Assembly: GCF_900105735.1 (NCBI RefSeq) | Contig: NZ_LT629793.1 | Location: 620,001 to 684,000, forward strand | Length of the DNA: 64,000 nucleotides | Direction: 5' to 3' | Origin: Pseudomonas yamanorum | Lineage (GTDB): Bacteria; Pseudomonadota; Gammaproteobacteria; Pseudomonadales; Pseudomonadaceae | Shown here: positions 35,902 through 45,710 of the stretch, one piece after another | How positions within the stretch are numbered: the stretch's first letter is position 1 | How the letters are laid out: every line of letters begins with the position of its first letter | The notes under the pieces: generated by a model | Databases searched by the model: none | Told to the model about the DNA's origin: nothing | Seen by the model: only the letters and a program-made list of their open reading frames with translations | Translations under genes and position numbers: made by a program

Positions 35902-36184
35902 CCGCTTCATCCTCGTCATTATTGTTGCCGGTGACGCCGCTCATGCAGACCAGGCGGTGTTCGCCCGAGTCACCGGTAAGGGTCCAGCTTTGCAGGGTTT
36001 GATCAAAGGTCGCCGCCTTGACTTGCTCCAGGCTGAAACTCCAGCGCTTCTCGGCACGACCGTCCATGCAGATGATCAGTAACTTCTGGTCATCCAGGCT
36101 GAAATCGAAAGTGTGCAGGCCATCGATTTCGACCATCTGGCAGTCTTCAAAAGCGTTGAGCAAGGTAGCGGTGTCGGCAGTCAT
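35888..36184 (-). CDS. Small acidic protein of unknown function
   Basis: About 98 residues, soluble and acidic, starting MTADTATLLNAFEDCQMVEI and ending in GVTGNNNDEDEADDDA. The middle FSLDDQKLLIICMDGRAEKRWSFSL looks like alternating beta strands. Another in-frame ATG lies two codons upstream at 36190. The gene overlaps the start of the lactonase gene. No function is recognised. Confidence 0.6.
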   Translation of the reverse strand: MTADTATLLNAFEDCQMVEIDGLHTFDFSLDDQKLLIICMDGRAEKRWSFSLEQVKAATFDQTLQSWTLTGDSGEHRLVCMSGVTGNNNDEDEADDDA

Positions 36185-36256
36185 AACCATCAATCATCAA
36201 GGGGAAAGACCTCATGATAGGTCAAATCGTTGCATCGGCCTAAGCCCGCGCAAAGC

Positions 36257-36286
36257 AAAACGCCGTGGCACAGGCCACGGCGTTTT
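36257..36286 (-). terminator. Rho-independent terminator (bidirectional)
   Basis: AAAACGCCGTGGC (36257-36269) pairs perfectly with GCCACGGCGTTTT (36274-36286) around ACAG. It lies between the stop of the RND exporter gene and the next minus-strand gene, so it ends the exporter transcript. Confidence 0.85.
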
Positions 36287-36302
36287 GACGAACAGCGTTG
36301 GA

Positions 36303-38678
36303 TCAGTGAGCGAACAGCGAATTGCCCTTCTGCCCCGCCAGCTTCTCGGGTTTGATCAGGAAGCGTGCCAGCGCCGGCAGCAGCCACAGCGCGCCGAACA
36401 TGTTCCACAGCAGCATGAAGGTCAGCATCAAGCCCATGTCGGCCTGGAACTTGATGGCCGAGAAGATCCACGTGGCCACACCGATGGCCAGGCACAGGCC
36501 GGTGAACAGCACGGCTTTACCGGTGGACTTGAGGGTCTGGTAATAGGCTTCCTGCAACGGCAGGCCGGCCCGCAGGAAACTCTCCAGGCGGCTGTAAATG
36601 TAGATGCCGTAGTCCACGCCAATCCCCACGCCCAGGGCCACCACCGGCAAGGTCGCAACCTTGACGCCGATGCCCATGAACGCCATCAGTGCGTTGCCCA
36701 GCACTGAGGTCAGCACCAGCGGCAACACGATGCACAGGGTCGCCGCCCAGGAGCGGAAGGTGATCATGCACATGGTGGCCACGCACAGGTACACCAGGAT
36801 CAGGATGGTCAGCTCGGACTCCTTGATCACCTCGTTGGTGGCGGCTTCGATCCCGGCGTTACCGGCGGCGAGAATGAATTCCAGGCCGTCCTTGTTGTTC
36901 TCCTTGGCGAAGTCCTGCACCGCATGCACCGCGCGGTCGAGGGTTTCGGCCTTGTGGTCGTTGAGGAACACCAGTACCGGCGCCAGGGAGCAATTGTTGT
37001 TGTACAGGCCATCGGCACGGGCGATGGAGTTGTTCAGCACGTCAGGGTTACGGGACAGGGTTTCCCATTTCAGGTTGCCCTCGTTCATGCCCTTGATCAT
37101 CTGCTTGGACACGGTCACCAGCGAGATGGCCGACTGTACGCCCTCAGTGTTCTGCATCTTCCACATCAACTGGTCGATGGGCGCCATGGCTTCATAACGC
37201 GAGCAGCCTTCCGGCGGCGTCTTGACCATCACCACCAGCACGTCGGAGCTGGTGGAGTAGTTGTTGATGATGAAGTTGTTGTCCTTGTTGTAGCGCGAGT
37301 CCGGGCGCAGCTCCGGTGCGCCCTGGTCGAGGTCGCCGATCTTCAGATTCTGGCTGTACCAGAGGCCGCCACCGAAGGCGACCAGTGCCAACGCAATCGA
37401 CACCGGCGCGACTTTGGGGCTGGCGAATTTCGACAGCAGGCGCCAGAACGGGTGTTCGCGGTGTGCATCTTTCTTGCTGCGCTCGATGGCGCGTTTGCTG
37501 ATGCCCACGTAGGAGATCGCCACCGGCAGCAGGATCAGGTTGGTGAATACAATGACCGCCACACCGACCGAGGCGCCGATGGCCAGTTCACGGATCACGC
37601 CGATGTCGATGATCAGCAGGGTGATAAAGCCGACCGCATCGGCAAGGATCGCGATCATTCCCGGCAGGAACAACTGGCGGAACGTACGCCGGGCGGCGGT
37701 CAGGGCGTTGTCGGCATCACTGGATTGCAGGGCGATCCCATTGATCTTCTGTACACCGTGGGAAATACCGATGGCGAAGATCAGGAACGGCACCAGCATC
37801 GAGTAGGGATCGAGCCCGAAACCCAGGGCATGCATCAACCCAAGCTGCCAGATAACCGCCACCAGCGTGGTGCTCAACACCGCGACGGTACTGCGCAGGC
37901 AGTTGGTAAACCACAGCAGCAGCACCAGGGTGATGACGAAGGCGATACCGAAGAACATCACCACCATCACCAGGCCGTCGATCAGGTCGCCGACCTTCTT
38001 GGCAAACCCGACGATGTGGATCTTGACGTTGGGGTTCTGGGCTTCGAACTTGTCGCGGATCTTGTCTTCGAGTTCATGGGAGAACTTGCGATAGTCCAAG
38101 GCCAGCAGCTTGCCCTGGTCTTGCGGGTCCGGGTAGGACTCCAGCAGCGGGATGTCGACGATGCTCGATTTGAAATCGTTGGCCACCAGCCGCCCGACCT
38201 GCCCGGACTTGAGCACGTTGTTGCGCAACTGGTCGAGGCTTTCCGGCGAGCCGTTGTAGCTCTGGGGGATCACTTCACCGCCGGCAAAGCCCTCTTCGGT
38301 GACTTCGGTCCAGCGCACGCTGGGGCTCCACAGGGACTTGAGCCCTGAGCGGTCGACGCCGGAGATGTAGAACACCTCGTCGTTGATCTGGCGCAGGGTC
38401 TCCATGTACTCCTTCGTGAAGATGTCACCGTCCTTGGCCTCCACCGAGATGCGCACCGTGTTGCCCAGGTTCGCCAGGTCATTGCGGTGCTCCATCATCT
38501 TCTCGATGAAGGGGTGCTTGAGGGGGATCATTTTTTCGAAGCTGGTGGACGGGCGAATCAACGTCGCCTGCCAGAACAGGAAAATACTCACCAGCAGGCA
38601 GATCGTGATCACTGCCGGGCGGTTATTGAAAATCAGGCGCTCGAGAAACGTGGCCTTGTCGTTGTGATGACTGCTCAT
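36303..38678 (-). CDS. RND/MMPL-family exporter
   Basis: An inner-membrane protein of 791 residues, with a first helix (TICLLVSIFLFWQATLI) followed by a large periplasmic domain, then five helices with GLVMVVMFFGIAFVITLVLL and LTILILVYLCVATMCMI, and the same layout repeated in the second half. GVGIGVDYGIYIYSRLESF near the C-terminus is a conserved TM4-type motif of MMPL/SSD proteins. It resembles the hydrophobe exporters found beside YCF48 proteins. The ATG follows the YCF48 gene stop by 15 bases on the same strand. The cargo is unknown. Confidence 0.85.
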   Translation of the reverse strand: MSSHHNDKATFLERLIFNNRPAVITICLLVSIFLFWQATLIRPSTSFEKMIPLKHPFIEKMMEHRNDLANLGNTVRISVEAKDGDIFTKEYMETLRQINDEVFYISGVDRSGLKSLWSPSVRWTEVTEEGFAGGEVIPQSYNGSPESLDQLRNNVLKSGQVGRLVANDFKSSIVDIPLLESYPDPQDQGKLLALDYRKFSHELEDKIRDKFEAQNPNVKIHIVGFAKKVGDLIDGLVMVVMFFGIAFVITLVLLLWFTNCLRSTVAVLSTTLVAVIWQLGLMHALGFGLDPYSMLVPFLIFAIGISHGVQKINGIALQSSDADNALTAARRTFRQLFLPGMIAILADAVGFITLLIIDIGVIRELAIGASVGVAVIVFTNLILLPVAISYVGISKRAIERSKKDAHREHPFWRLLSKFASPKVAPVSIALALVAFGGGLWYSQNLKIGDLDQGAPELRPDSRYNKDNNFIINNYSTSSDVLVVMVKTPPEGCSRYEAMAPIDQLMWKMQNTEGVQSAISLVTVSKQMIKGMNEGNLKWETLSRNPDVLNNSIARADGLYNNNCSLAPVLVFLNDHKAETLDRAVHAVQDFAKENNKDGLEFILAAGNAGIEAATNEVIKESELTILILVYLCVATMCMITFRSWAATLCIVLPLVLTSVLGNALMAFMGIGVKVATLPVVALGVGIGVDYGIYIYSRLESFLRAGLPLQEAYYQTLKSTGKAVLFTGLCLAIGVATWIFSAIKFQADMGLMLTFMLLWNMFGALWLLPALARFLIKPEKLAGQKGNSLFAH

Positions 38679-38693
38679 GGTGTCCCCGCCTTC

Positions 38694-39749
38694 TTATTGT
38701 TTTGTCGGCTCGGCGCCAGTTGGACTGGCCACGCGAACGCCGCCCTGCCCCGCCAGAATCAAGTTGCCGTTGCCCGCCGCCGTGACCGCCGACAGAGAAA
38801 TGCGGTCCGGGCGATTGAATACGCTGAAGGTCAGGCCGTCGTCGTGGCTGACTACCACGCTGCCGCCGTTGCCCACCACCACGATGGAGCCGTCGTCCAG
38901 CAGGGTCGCCCCCGACAAGCCGAACTCCAGCGCGCCACGGGTGGCATTCAGCTCCACCGGTTCCCAGGTGCTGCCAAAATCCGTGGAGCGAAACAGGTTG
39001 CCGCGCAGGCCGTAGGCCAACAGGGTCTGCGCCTGGGCGGTGCCGATCACGCCGAACAGCGAGCCCTCGTAGGGGCCTTCGAGTTTTTCCCAGGTTTGCC
39101 CCTCGTCATGGGAGCGGAACATGCTGCCCTGCTCGCCGACGATAAACAGCCCGGCGTCTTTCACCTGGGCGATGGCGTTGAGGTGGAATTGGTCTTCGTT
39201 GTCGAGGCGGTCGCTGACGTCATCCCAGGTCTTGCCGCCGTCGGTGGTTTCGATCAGTGCACCGTAGGCGCCCACGGCAAAGCCGTTGCTGGCGTCCTTG
39301 AACCAGACGTCGAGCAGCGGCGCTTCGCGCTTCAAGTCCTGGAATTGTTGCGTCCAGGTCACGCCGCCATCGGTAGTGGCGAGGATCTGTGCGTCATGGC
39401 CCACCGCCCAGCCGTGTTGGTCGTCGGCGAAAAATACGGCGGTCAGCAGTTGCCGGGTGGGGACTTTGGCCTGAGTCCAGGTGGTGCCCTGGTCGTCGGA
39501 ATAGAGGATGTGCCCGCGATCACCGACCGCGACCAGGCGTTTGCCTGCGTGCACCACGTCGATCATCAGGCTTTTGGCCGCCTTGGGGGATTCAATGGCA
39601 AACACCGCTGCGGCGGTGGTTTCAGTGGCGGCGTGGGCCGGTGTCGACAACGCGACAACCCCCAGCAACGAGAGCGCTGTGGCCAACAATGCGACCCTGC
39701 GCGTGGCCTTCGGGCGGAAAAACACCACACCCATGACAGGCTCACTCAT
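38694..39749 (-). CDS. YCF48-like BNR-repeat exported protein
   Basis: About 351 residues with a signal sequence (FRPKATRRVALLATALSLLG and a cleavage region near AHAAT) and repeated beta-propeller blades. Each carries a variant of DDGxTW: SDDQGTTWTQ, TDGGVTWTQQ, TDGGKTWDDV, HDEGQTWEKL and STDFGSTWEP. This is the YCF48/Hcf136-like fold. The start at 39749 has GAAAGG just ahead; an upstream in-frame ATG is five codons away. It precedes the RND gene by 15 bases; family knowledge links such pairs with exporter function. A DUF1302/DUF1329 pair, often beside them, is absent here. Confidence 0.83.
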   Translation of the reverse strand: MSEPVMGVVFFRPKATRRVALLATALSLLGVVALSTPAHAATETTAAAVFAIESPKAAKSLMIDVVHAGKRLVAVGDRGHILYSDDQGTTWTQAKVPTRQLLTAVFFADDQHGWAVGHDAQILATTDGGVTWTQQFQDLKREAPLLDVWFKDASNGFAVGAYGALIETTDGGKTWDDVSDRLDNEDQFHLNAIAQVKDAGLFIVGEQGSMFRSHDEGQTWEKLEGPYEGSLFGVIGTAQAQTLLAYGLRGNLFRSTDFGSTWEPVELNATRGALEFGLSGATLLDDGSIVVVGNGGSVVVSHDDGLTFSVFNRPDRISLSAVTAAGNGNLILAGQGGVRVASPTGAEPTKQ

Positions 39750-40076
39750 AGACCTTTCTCCCATTTATTATTGTTAGGTCGTCTTGCCGTGGGGAGCCCT
39801 GAAACCTGCAATCTAGAGCGCCTTGAGCAAGCTGGGCCATCCTAGCGGGCTTTGGAATCGTCTGACAATCGGCGCTACGTTATGTTTTGTTAACTGGAGG
39901 GGGTTTGAGCCAGTGCTGAATGTAGCGCTATCAGCAGCGGTGATCGTAGAGGGGGGCTCCCTCGCCACAGGGTGAATGGGGAGCCCTGAAATGAATTTTT
40001 ATTCTATGTGTTGAGTTTTGGGAATATTTATTCCATAAATAGCCCTCTCAAAACAATAATTCGAAGGAACCCGGCT
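39750..40076. other. 327-base intergenic region between divergent genes
   Basis: No coding frame is supported. It separates the minus-strand YCF48 gene from the plus-strand Gfo/Idh/MocA gene. It holds a type-2 REP fragment (GGGGGGCTCCCTCGCCACAG near 39953) and the dyad GGAATATTTATTCC at 40021-40034. The last 60 bases before the oxidoreductase gene are AT-rich. Confidence 0.7.
40021..40034. promoter_or_regulatory. GGAAT-N4-ATTCC palindrome, candidate operator
   Basis: GGAATATTTATTCC is a perfect palindromic pair of 5-base arms, also readable as GGAA-N6-TTCC. It lies 43 bases before the oxidoreductase start at 40077. Family knowledge: RpiR-type IolR of rhizobia binds GGAA-N6-TTCC. Its use here is inference. 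Confidence 0.4.
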
Positions 40077-41192
40077 ATGCGCGAACTCGGAATTGGCCTG
40101 ATTGGCACAGGCTTTATGGGGCGTGCCCACGCTCTGGCATTCAATAACGCACGGGCGGTGTTTGAACTGCCGGTGAAGCTCACACTGGCCGCCCTGGCCG
40201 ATGCCGATACCGAACGCGCGACACGCTGCGCCGCGGACTGGGGGTTTGCCCAGGCCCATGGCGACTGGCAGCAGTTGATCGACGATCCCAAGGTCGATGT
40301 CGTCGCCATCACGACCCCTAACCATTTGCACTTCCCGATGGCCATGGCTGCGCTGGCGGCGGGCAAGGCGGTGTATTGCGAGAAGCCGCTGGCGGTGAGC
40401 CTGGAGCAGGCGGCCGCCATGCGTGACGCGGCGAGCAAGGCCGGGGTGGTGACGCGGGTGGGTTATAACTATCAGCACAACCCGATGATTGGTTTGGCCC
40501 GGCAGTTGATCGCCAGTGGTGAGTTGGGAGAGATCATCAGTTTTCAGGGGGAATTCAGCGAGGATTTCATGGCGGATGCATCGTCGCCGTGGTCGTGGCG
40601 CTGTGAGGTGGGGCATGCCGGCGGTGCCTTGGCGGACTTGGGCAGTCACTTGCTGTCCATGGCGCGGTATTTGGTGGGGGATGTGCTGAGTGTGTGCGCC
40701 GATACGCAGACGGTGCATGGGCAGCGGCCTGCTACGGCGGGGAGTGAAGCACTGCGGGACATTGCGGTGGATGATCAGGTGCATGCGTTATTGCGGTTTG
40801 CCAATGGTGCGCGGGGGACGGTGAGCAGCAGTTGGCTGAAGCATGGGTATAAGAATCACCTGAGCTTTGAAATCAGTGGCACCCGGGGCACGTTGTTGTT
40901 TGATCAGGAGCGGTTGAATGAATTGCAGCTGTTTCGGGTTGGGCAGGAGGGGTTTCAGCGGCTGCTGGCGGGGCCTTCGCTGCCCGGGTATGCGGCGTTC
41001 AGCCCGGCACCGGGGCATCAGTTGGGGTACAACGAGTTGAAGACGCTGGAGGTGCATGAGTTGGTGATGGCGTTGGCTGGCAAGGGCAGCGACGGGACGG
41101 ATTTTGCGGCGGCTTGGGAGGTTGAGCGGTTGGCGACGGCGATTCGGGTGGCGGCTCGGGAAGAGCGGTGGGTCAAGCTGAATGAGGTTTGA
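40077..41192 (+). CDS. Gfo/Idh/MocA-family NAD(P) oxidoreductase
   Basis: A 371-residue dehydrogenase. The Rossmann domain opens RELGIGLIGTGFMGRAHALAF, with TTPNHLHFPMAMAALAAGKAVYCEKPLA carrying the conserved EKP lysine. The second domain follows with GHAGGALADLGSHLLSMARY, where the His positions bind sugar substrates. The family oxidises inositols, glucose and similar polyols. Start at 40077: AAGGAA is 7 bases before the ATG; the frame is open 23 codons upstream. It stands alone with a REP doublet after it and a palindrome before it. Confidence 0.88.
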   Translation: MRELGIGLIGTGFMGRAHALAFNNARAVFELPVKLTLAALADADTERATRCAADWGFAQAHGDWQQLIDDPKVDVVAITTPNHLHFPMAMAALAAGKAVYCEKPLAVSLEQAAAMRDAASKAGVVTRVGYNYQHNPMIGLARQLIASGELGEIISFQGEFSEDFMADASSPWSWRCEVGHAGGALADLGSHLLSMARYLVGDVLSVCADTQTVHGQRPATAGSEALRDIAVDDQVHALLRFANGARGTVSSSWLKHGYKNHLSFEISGTRGTLLFDQERLNELQLFRVGQEGFQRLLAGPSLPGYAAFSPAPGHQLGYNELKTLEVHELVMALAGKGSDGTDFAAAWEVERLATAIRVAAREERWVKLNEV

Positions 41193-41210
41193 AGGATAGA
41201 GGAGGTCAAA

Positions 41211-41317
41211 TGTGGGAGCCGGGCTTGCCCGCGATAGCGGTGTGTCAGTCAGCATATTCGGTGACTGATACACCGCTATCGCAGGCAAGCCAGCTCCCAC
41301 AGAAGCCAGCTCCCACA
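41211..41317. repeat. REP doublet with an extra partial tail copy
   Basis: TGTGGGAGCCGGGCTTGCCC from 41211 faces TCGCAGGCAAGCCAGCTCCC ending at about 41300. The end is then duplicated as AGAAGCCAGCTCCCACA (41301-41317), a tandem echo of the last bases of the right arm. It separates the oxidoreductase from the end of cusA. Confidence 0.8.
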
Positions 41318-41328
41318 TTTGATTTTTG

Positions 41329-44300
41329 TCAGCTTTGAGTTTTGCGCATGAGGCGGTAGGCCGCCGGGATGACGAAGAGGGAGAGCAAGGGTGCTGTGAG
41401 CATGCCGCCAATCATGGGCGCGGCAATCCGGCTCATGACTTCGCTGCCGGTGCCTCCACCTAAAAGGATCGGTAACAAGCCTGCGATGATCACGGCCACG
41501 GTCATCGCCTTGGGCCGCACGCGTAATACGGCACCTTCGGTGATGGCTTCCAGCAAGGCCTGGTCCCCTCCTCCCTGGCGTTCGGCCCAGGCATTTTTCA
41601 AATACAGCAGCATGATCACGCCGAACTCCGCCGACACCCCCGCCAACGCGATAAATCCAACACCCGTAGCCACCGACAGGTTGAAGCCCAGCCAGTACAG
41701 CAACCACACCCCACCCGTCAGTGCGAACGGCAACGTGGCGAGGATCAGCAGCGCCTCATCCACCCGCCGGAACGTCAGGTACAGCAGCACGAAGATGATC
41801 AGCAAGGTCGCTGGCACTACCAGCTTCAGGCGTTCATTGGCCCGCTCCAGGAACTCGAACTGCCCCGAGTAGCTGAGACTCATGCCCGGTTGCAACTGCA
41901 CCTGCTGGTTGATCGCCTCGCGCAAATCCTTCACCACCGACGCCAAATCACGGTCCCGCACGTCGATGTACACCCAGCCGGAAGGTCGGGCGTTTTCGCT
42001 TTTGAGCATCGGCGGGCCTTCGGTAACCTTGATGCTGGCCACGGTGCCCAAGGTGATCTGGCTGCCCGACGGCGTATAGATCGGCAGGTTGCTCAAGGCA
42101 CTCACCGAATCGCGCCACTCCTTCGGGTAGCGCAGGTTGATGGGGAAACGCGCCAGCCCTTCGACCGTCTCGCCGATGTTTTCACCGCCAATGGCCCCGG
42201 AGACGATGGACTGTACATCTGTGATGTTCAGGCCATAACGCGCGGCGGCCGGGCGGTCGATATCCACGTCAATGTAGCGCCCGCCCGTCAGGCGTTCCGC
42301 CAGTGCCGAACTGACGCCAGGCACCTGCTTGGCGACCTTTTCCACGGCCTGGGTCACCGCGTCGATATCCATCAGGCGGGTGCCCGCAACCTTGACGCCG
42401 ATCGGGCTTTTTACCCCGGTGGCGAGCATGTCGATGCGGTTGCGGATCGGCGGAATCCAGATGTTGGTCAGCCCCGGCACCTGCACCACCCGGTCGAGTT
42501 CCTTCACCAGTTTTTCCGGGGTCATGCCGGGGCGCCATTGATCTCGTGGCTTGAACTCGATGGTGGTTTCGAACATTTCCAGCGGTGCCGGGTCAGTGGC
42601 CGTTTCTGCACGGCCGGCCTTGCCGAACACATGGGCGACTTCCGGCACGCTCTTGATCAAGCGGTCGGTGCGCTGCAGCAACGCGCCTGCGGTTTGCGTC
42701 GACAACCCCGGCAGCGCCGAAGGCATGTACAGCAAGTCGCCTTCATCCAGCGGCGGCAAGAATTCACCGCCCAGATGCGACACCGGCCACAGTGCACTGG
42801 CGACCATCAGCAGCGCCACCAGCAAGGTCATGCGTGGCCAGCGCAGCACCGCTTCGAGGGCCGGTTGATAGAGCTTGATCAGGCCGCGGTTCAGCGGGTT
42901 GCGTTGCTCATCCGGAATACGCCCGCGAATCCAGTAGCCCATCAGCACCGGGATCAAGGTCACCGACAACCCCGCCGCAGCGGCCATGGCGTAGGTCTTG
43001 GTGTAGGCCAGCGGCCCGAACAAGCGGCCTTCCTGGGCTTGCAGGGTGAACACCGGGATAAACGACAAGGTGATGATCAGCAGGCAGAAAAACAGCGCCG
43101 GCCCCACCTCCACCGCCGCATCGGTGATGACCCTCCAGTGTTCTTCACCCTTCAATGCCTGGTTCGGATGCGCGTGGTGCCAGGCCTCGATTTTCTTGTG
43201 GGCGTTCTCGATCATCACCACCGCGCCATCGACCATCGCGCCGATGGCAATCGCAATCCCGCCCAGGGACATGATGTTGGCGTTGATGCCCTGGAAACGC
43301 ATGACGATAAAGGCAATCAACACCCCCACCGGCAACGAGATGATCGCCACCAGAGACGAGCGCAGGTGCCACAGGAAGATCCCGCACACCAGCGCCACCA
43401 CCAGAAACTCTTCGAGCAGCTTGTGGCTGAGGTTGTCCACGGCGCGATCGATGAGTTTGCTGCGATCGTAGGTGGTGACGATTTCCACACCGGGGGGCAG
43501 GCTGGTTTTCAGTTGCTCCAGTTTGGTCTTGACCGCCGCGATGGCCTCGCGTGCGTTCTTGCCGCTGCGCAGGATGACCACGCCGCCCACCGCCTCGCCT
43601 TCGCCATCCAGCTCGCTGATGCCTCGGCGCATGTCCGGGCCCAGCTGGATCGTCGCCACATCCCCAAGGGTAACCGGCACGTTGTGGGTGTCGAGCCGCA
43701 GGGGAATGCCGCGAAAGTCCTCCAGGGTTTTCAGGTAGCCGGACGCACGCACCATGTATTCCGACTCACCCATGTTCAGCACCGAACCGCCGGTTTCCTG
43801 GTTGGCCTTGCCGATGGCTTCCACCACCTGGGCCTGGGTGATGCCGCGACTGGCCAGGGCCAGCGGGTCGATCTGCACCTGGTACTGCTTGACCTGGCCG
43901 CCGATGGTCGCCACTTCGGCGACATTGGGCAGGGTCTTGAGCTCGAACTTGAGGAACCAGTCCTGCAACGAGCGCAACTGCGCCAGGTCATGTTTGCCGG
44001 TGCGGTCCACCAGCGCGTACTGATAGATCCAGCCAACACCGGTGGCATCCGGGCCCAGCGCCGGCTTGGCCGACGCCGGCAAGCGCGCCTGCAACTGGCT
44101 CAGGTATTCCAGCACCCGCGAGCGCGCCCAATACAGGTCGGTGCCTTCGTCAAACAACACATAGACGTAGCTGTCGCCGAAGAACGAAAAGCCGCGCACG
44201 GTCTTCGCACCCGGCACCGAGAGCATGGTGGTGGTCATCGGGTAAGTGACCTGGTTCTCGACAATTTGCGGCGCCTGGCCCGGGTATGGCGTGCGGATGA

Positions 44301-44442
44301 TCACCTGCACATCCGACAGGTCCGGCAAGGCGTCCACCGGGGTGTTCTGGATCGACCACAGGCCCCAGGCGGTCACGAACAAAGTCGCCAACAACACCAA
44401 AAAGCGGTTGGCCACCGACCAGCGGATCAACAGGGCGATCAT
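41329..44442 (-). CDS. cusA: Heavy-metal efflux RND pump, Cu/Ag type (CusA family)
   Basis: Proton-driven inner-membrane RND pump of 1037 residues. TM4 carries [19 protein letters not shown] near residue 400, the pattern (A-x-G...D...ENAHK) that marks monovalent Cu+/Ag+ pumps (HME4) and differs from the DFGxxxDG of CzcA-type. The sequence also has many methionines in the periplasmic parts. The ATG overlaps the cusB stop by 4 bases. It is the last gene of a four-gene operon and is followed by a REP doublet. The symbol is assigned on family type and not by proven function. Confidence 0.92.
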   Translation of the reverse strand: MIALLIRWSVANRFLVLLATLFVTAWGLWSIQNTPVDALPDLSDVQVIIRTPYPGQAPQIVENQVTYPMTTTMLSVPGAKTVRGFSFFGDSYVYVLFDEGTDLYWARSRVLEYLSQLQARLPASAKPALGPDATGVGWIYQYALVDRTGKHDLAQLRSLQDWFLKFELKTLPNVAEVATIGGQVKQYQVQIDPLALASRGITQAQVVEAIGKANQETGGSVLNMGESEYMVRASGYLKTLEDFRGIPLRLDTHNVPVTLGDVATIQLGPDMRRGISELDGEGEAVGGVVILRSGKNAREAIAAVKTKLEQLKTSLPPGVEIVTTYDRSKLIDRAVDNLSHKLLEEFLVVALVCGIFLWHLRSSLVAIISLPVGVLIAFIVMRFQGINANIMSLGGIAIAIGAMVDGAVVMIENAHKKIEAWHHAHPNQALKGEEHWRVITDAAVEVGPALFFCLLIITLSFIPVFTLQAQEGRLFGPLAYTKTYAMAAAAGLSVTLIPVLMGYWIRGRIPDEQRNPLNRGLIKLYQPALEAVLRWPRMTLLVALLMVASALWPVSHLGGEFLPPLDEGDLLYMPSALPGLSTQTAGALLQRTDRLIKSVPEVAHVFGKAGRAETATDPAPLEMFETTIEFKPRDQWRPGMTPEKLVKELDRVVQVPGLTNIWIPPIRNRIDMLATGVKSPIGVKVAGTRLMDIDAVTQAVEKVAKQVPGVSSALAERLTGGRYIDVDIDRPAAARYGLNITDVQSIVSGAIGGENIGETVEGLARFPINLRYPKEWRDSVSALSNLPIYTPSGSQITLGTVASIKVTEGPPMLKSENARPSGWVYIDVRDRDLASVVKDLREAINQQVQLQPGMSLSYSGQFEFLERANERLKLVVPATLLIIFVLLYLTFRRVDEALLILATLPFALTGGVWLLYWLGFNLSVATGVGFIALAGVSAEFGVIMLLYLKNAWAERQGGGDQALLEAITEGAVLRVRPKAMTVAVIIAGLLPILLGGGTGSEVMSRIAAPMIGGMLTAPLLSLFVIPAAYRLMRKTQS

Positions 44443-45710
44443 GGCCGAGCTCCCGGTTGCATGCTCATGCCGCCCATGGAGTCTTCACTTGAAAAACCGT
44501 CGGACGCCTGAGTGGTAATTCCCTTCAAACTTGCTTCAGAGTCCAGCAGGAATTGACCCGAGGCGACTACCTGCTGGCCTTCCTGCAGGCCAGAAACAAT
44601 GACGGTCTGGTCTTGGTTCTCTGCGCCGACCTGGACTTCCGCCGGTCGATAACGTCCGCCCTCTTCAGCCACCATCACCAGCACGCGTTTGCCGGTACGA
44701 ATCAACGCCTCGCTCGGCAGCAACAGCACCGATTGCCCAGTCGATTGGGCCAAACGTACTTGGGCAGTCATGCCGGGACGCAACGCGCCGTCAGGGTTGG
44801 GCAGTTCGACTCGCACCTGCACGGTGCGGCTATCCATGGCGGTAGCGGGCAGGATTGCGGCGACGGTGCCTTTGAATACCTGGCCCGGCAGCCCGACAAA
44901 ACGGCTCTCGACGGTTTGCCCAACGGCCAACGCGGCGCCCTGGGCTTCAGGCACCGCGACTTGCAGCCATACGGTGCCCAGGCCGTTGACCCGCGCGAGG
45001 GTTTGTCCGGTCGCAACGGTCATGCCCTCGCGCACATCCAGGGTTTGCAACGCGCCGCCTAACGGGGTGGTAATGGTCATCACCGATTGCACCCGGCCGC
45101 TGCGCTCCATTTGCGTGATCAACCCGGCAGGCATTCCGCTCAAGCGCAGGCGCTGGCGGGCGGCAGCCAACAAACCTGGATCGCTATGTCGCAGCGCAAG
45201 GAACTCTTCCTGAGCGGCGGCCCATTCGGGCACCAGAATGTCAGCCAGGGGCGCCTGAGCCTTGAGCACATCCCCCGGCGCACGGGCGTAAACCCGCTCC
45301 ACAAACCCCGCAGCCCGCGACTGCACCACCGCCACATCGCGGTCGTTGAAGGCCAGGATTCCCGACAGCTCAAGACTCGACGCCAGCACCCCACGGCTGA
45401 CGCTCGCCAGGCGCACACCGATGTTCTGGGTCAGGCTCGAGTCGATATGAATTGCCGCACTCTCCTCGGCGCCACCGGCGTAGCGCGGCACCAGTTGCAT
45501 GTCCATGAAGGGCGATTTGCCCGGCTTGTCGAATTTCTGCTGCGGGTACATCGGGTCGTACCAGTACAGCGCCTTTTTATCGTCCGGCGCCTGCATCGTC
45601 CCGGCCATGTCCGGCTGTGCCTCGCGCATCTGCGCCAGCCAGTAGCCGCCGCCCAGGCCCAACAGCAGCACGCCGCCCAGCAGGGCCACGTTCACGATTC
45701 GGTTATTCAT
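44439..45710 (-). CDS. cusB: Membrane fusion (periplasmic adaptor) protein of the metal efflux pump
   Basis: Periplasmic adaptor of 423 residues anchored by an N-terminal hydrophobic segment ([20 protein letters not shown]). The stretch [20 protein letters not shown] and MDMQLVPRY is the heavy-metal-binding domain common in CusB-type adaptors. [21 protein letters not shown] begins the core barrel, with helical hairpins after. It links CusA to the outer-membrane channel. Its stop overlaps cusA by 4 bases and its start overlaps the end of the TolC-like gene by 8 bases. Confidence 0.9.
   Translation of the reverse strand: MNNRIVNVALLGGVLLLGLGGGYWLAQMREAQPDMAGTMQAPDDKKALYWYDPMYPQQKFDKPGKSPFMDMQLVPRYAGGAEESAAIHIDSSLTQNIGVRLASVSRGVLASSLELSGILAFNDRDVAVVQSRAAGFVERVYARAPGDVLKAQAPLADILVPEWAAAQEEFLALRHSDPGLLAAARQRLRLSGMPAGLITQMERSGRVQSVMTITTPLGGALQTLDVREGMTVATGQTLARVNGLGTVWLQVAVPEAQGAALAVGQTVESRFVGLPGQVFKGTVAAILPATAMDSRTVQVRVELPNPDGALRPGMTAQVRLAQSTGQSVLLLPSEALIRTGKRVLVMVAEEGGRYRPAEVQVGAENQDQTVIVSGLQEGQQVVASGQFLLDSEASLKGITTQASDGFSSEDSMGGMSMQPGARP

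Noticed and set aside
36924..38348. A 474-codon plus-strand open frame opposite the RND exporter
   Set aside because: Low-complexity His/Asp/Gln-rich shadow with no start signal; the exporter explains the interval.
41890..44511. An 873-codon open frame on the plus strand opposite cusA
   Set aside because: It is the antisense shadow of a GC-rich real gene: His/Arg/Gln-rich, without domains, and with no ribosome site. The cusA frame on the other strand has full family motifs.
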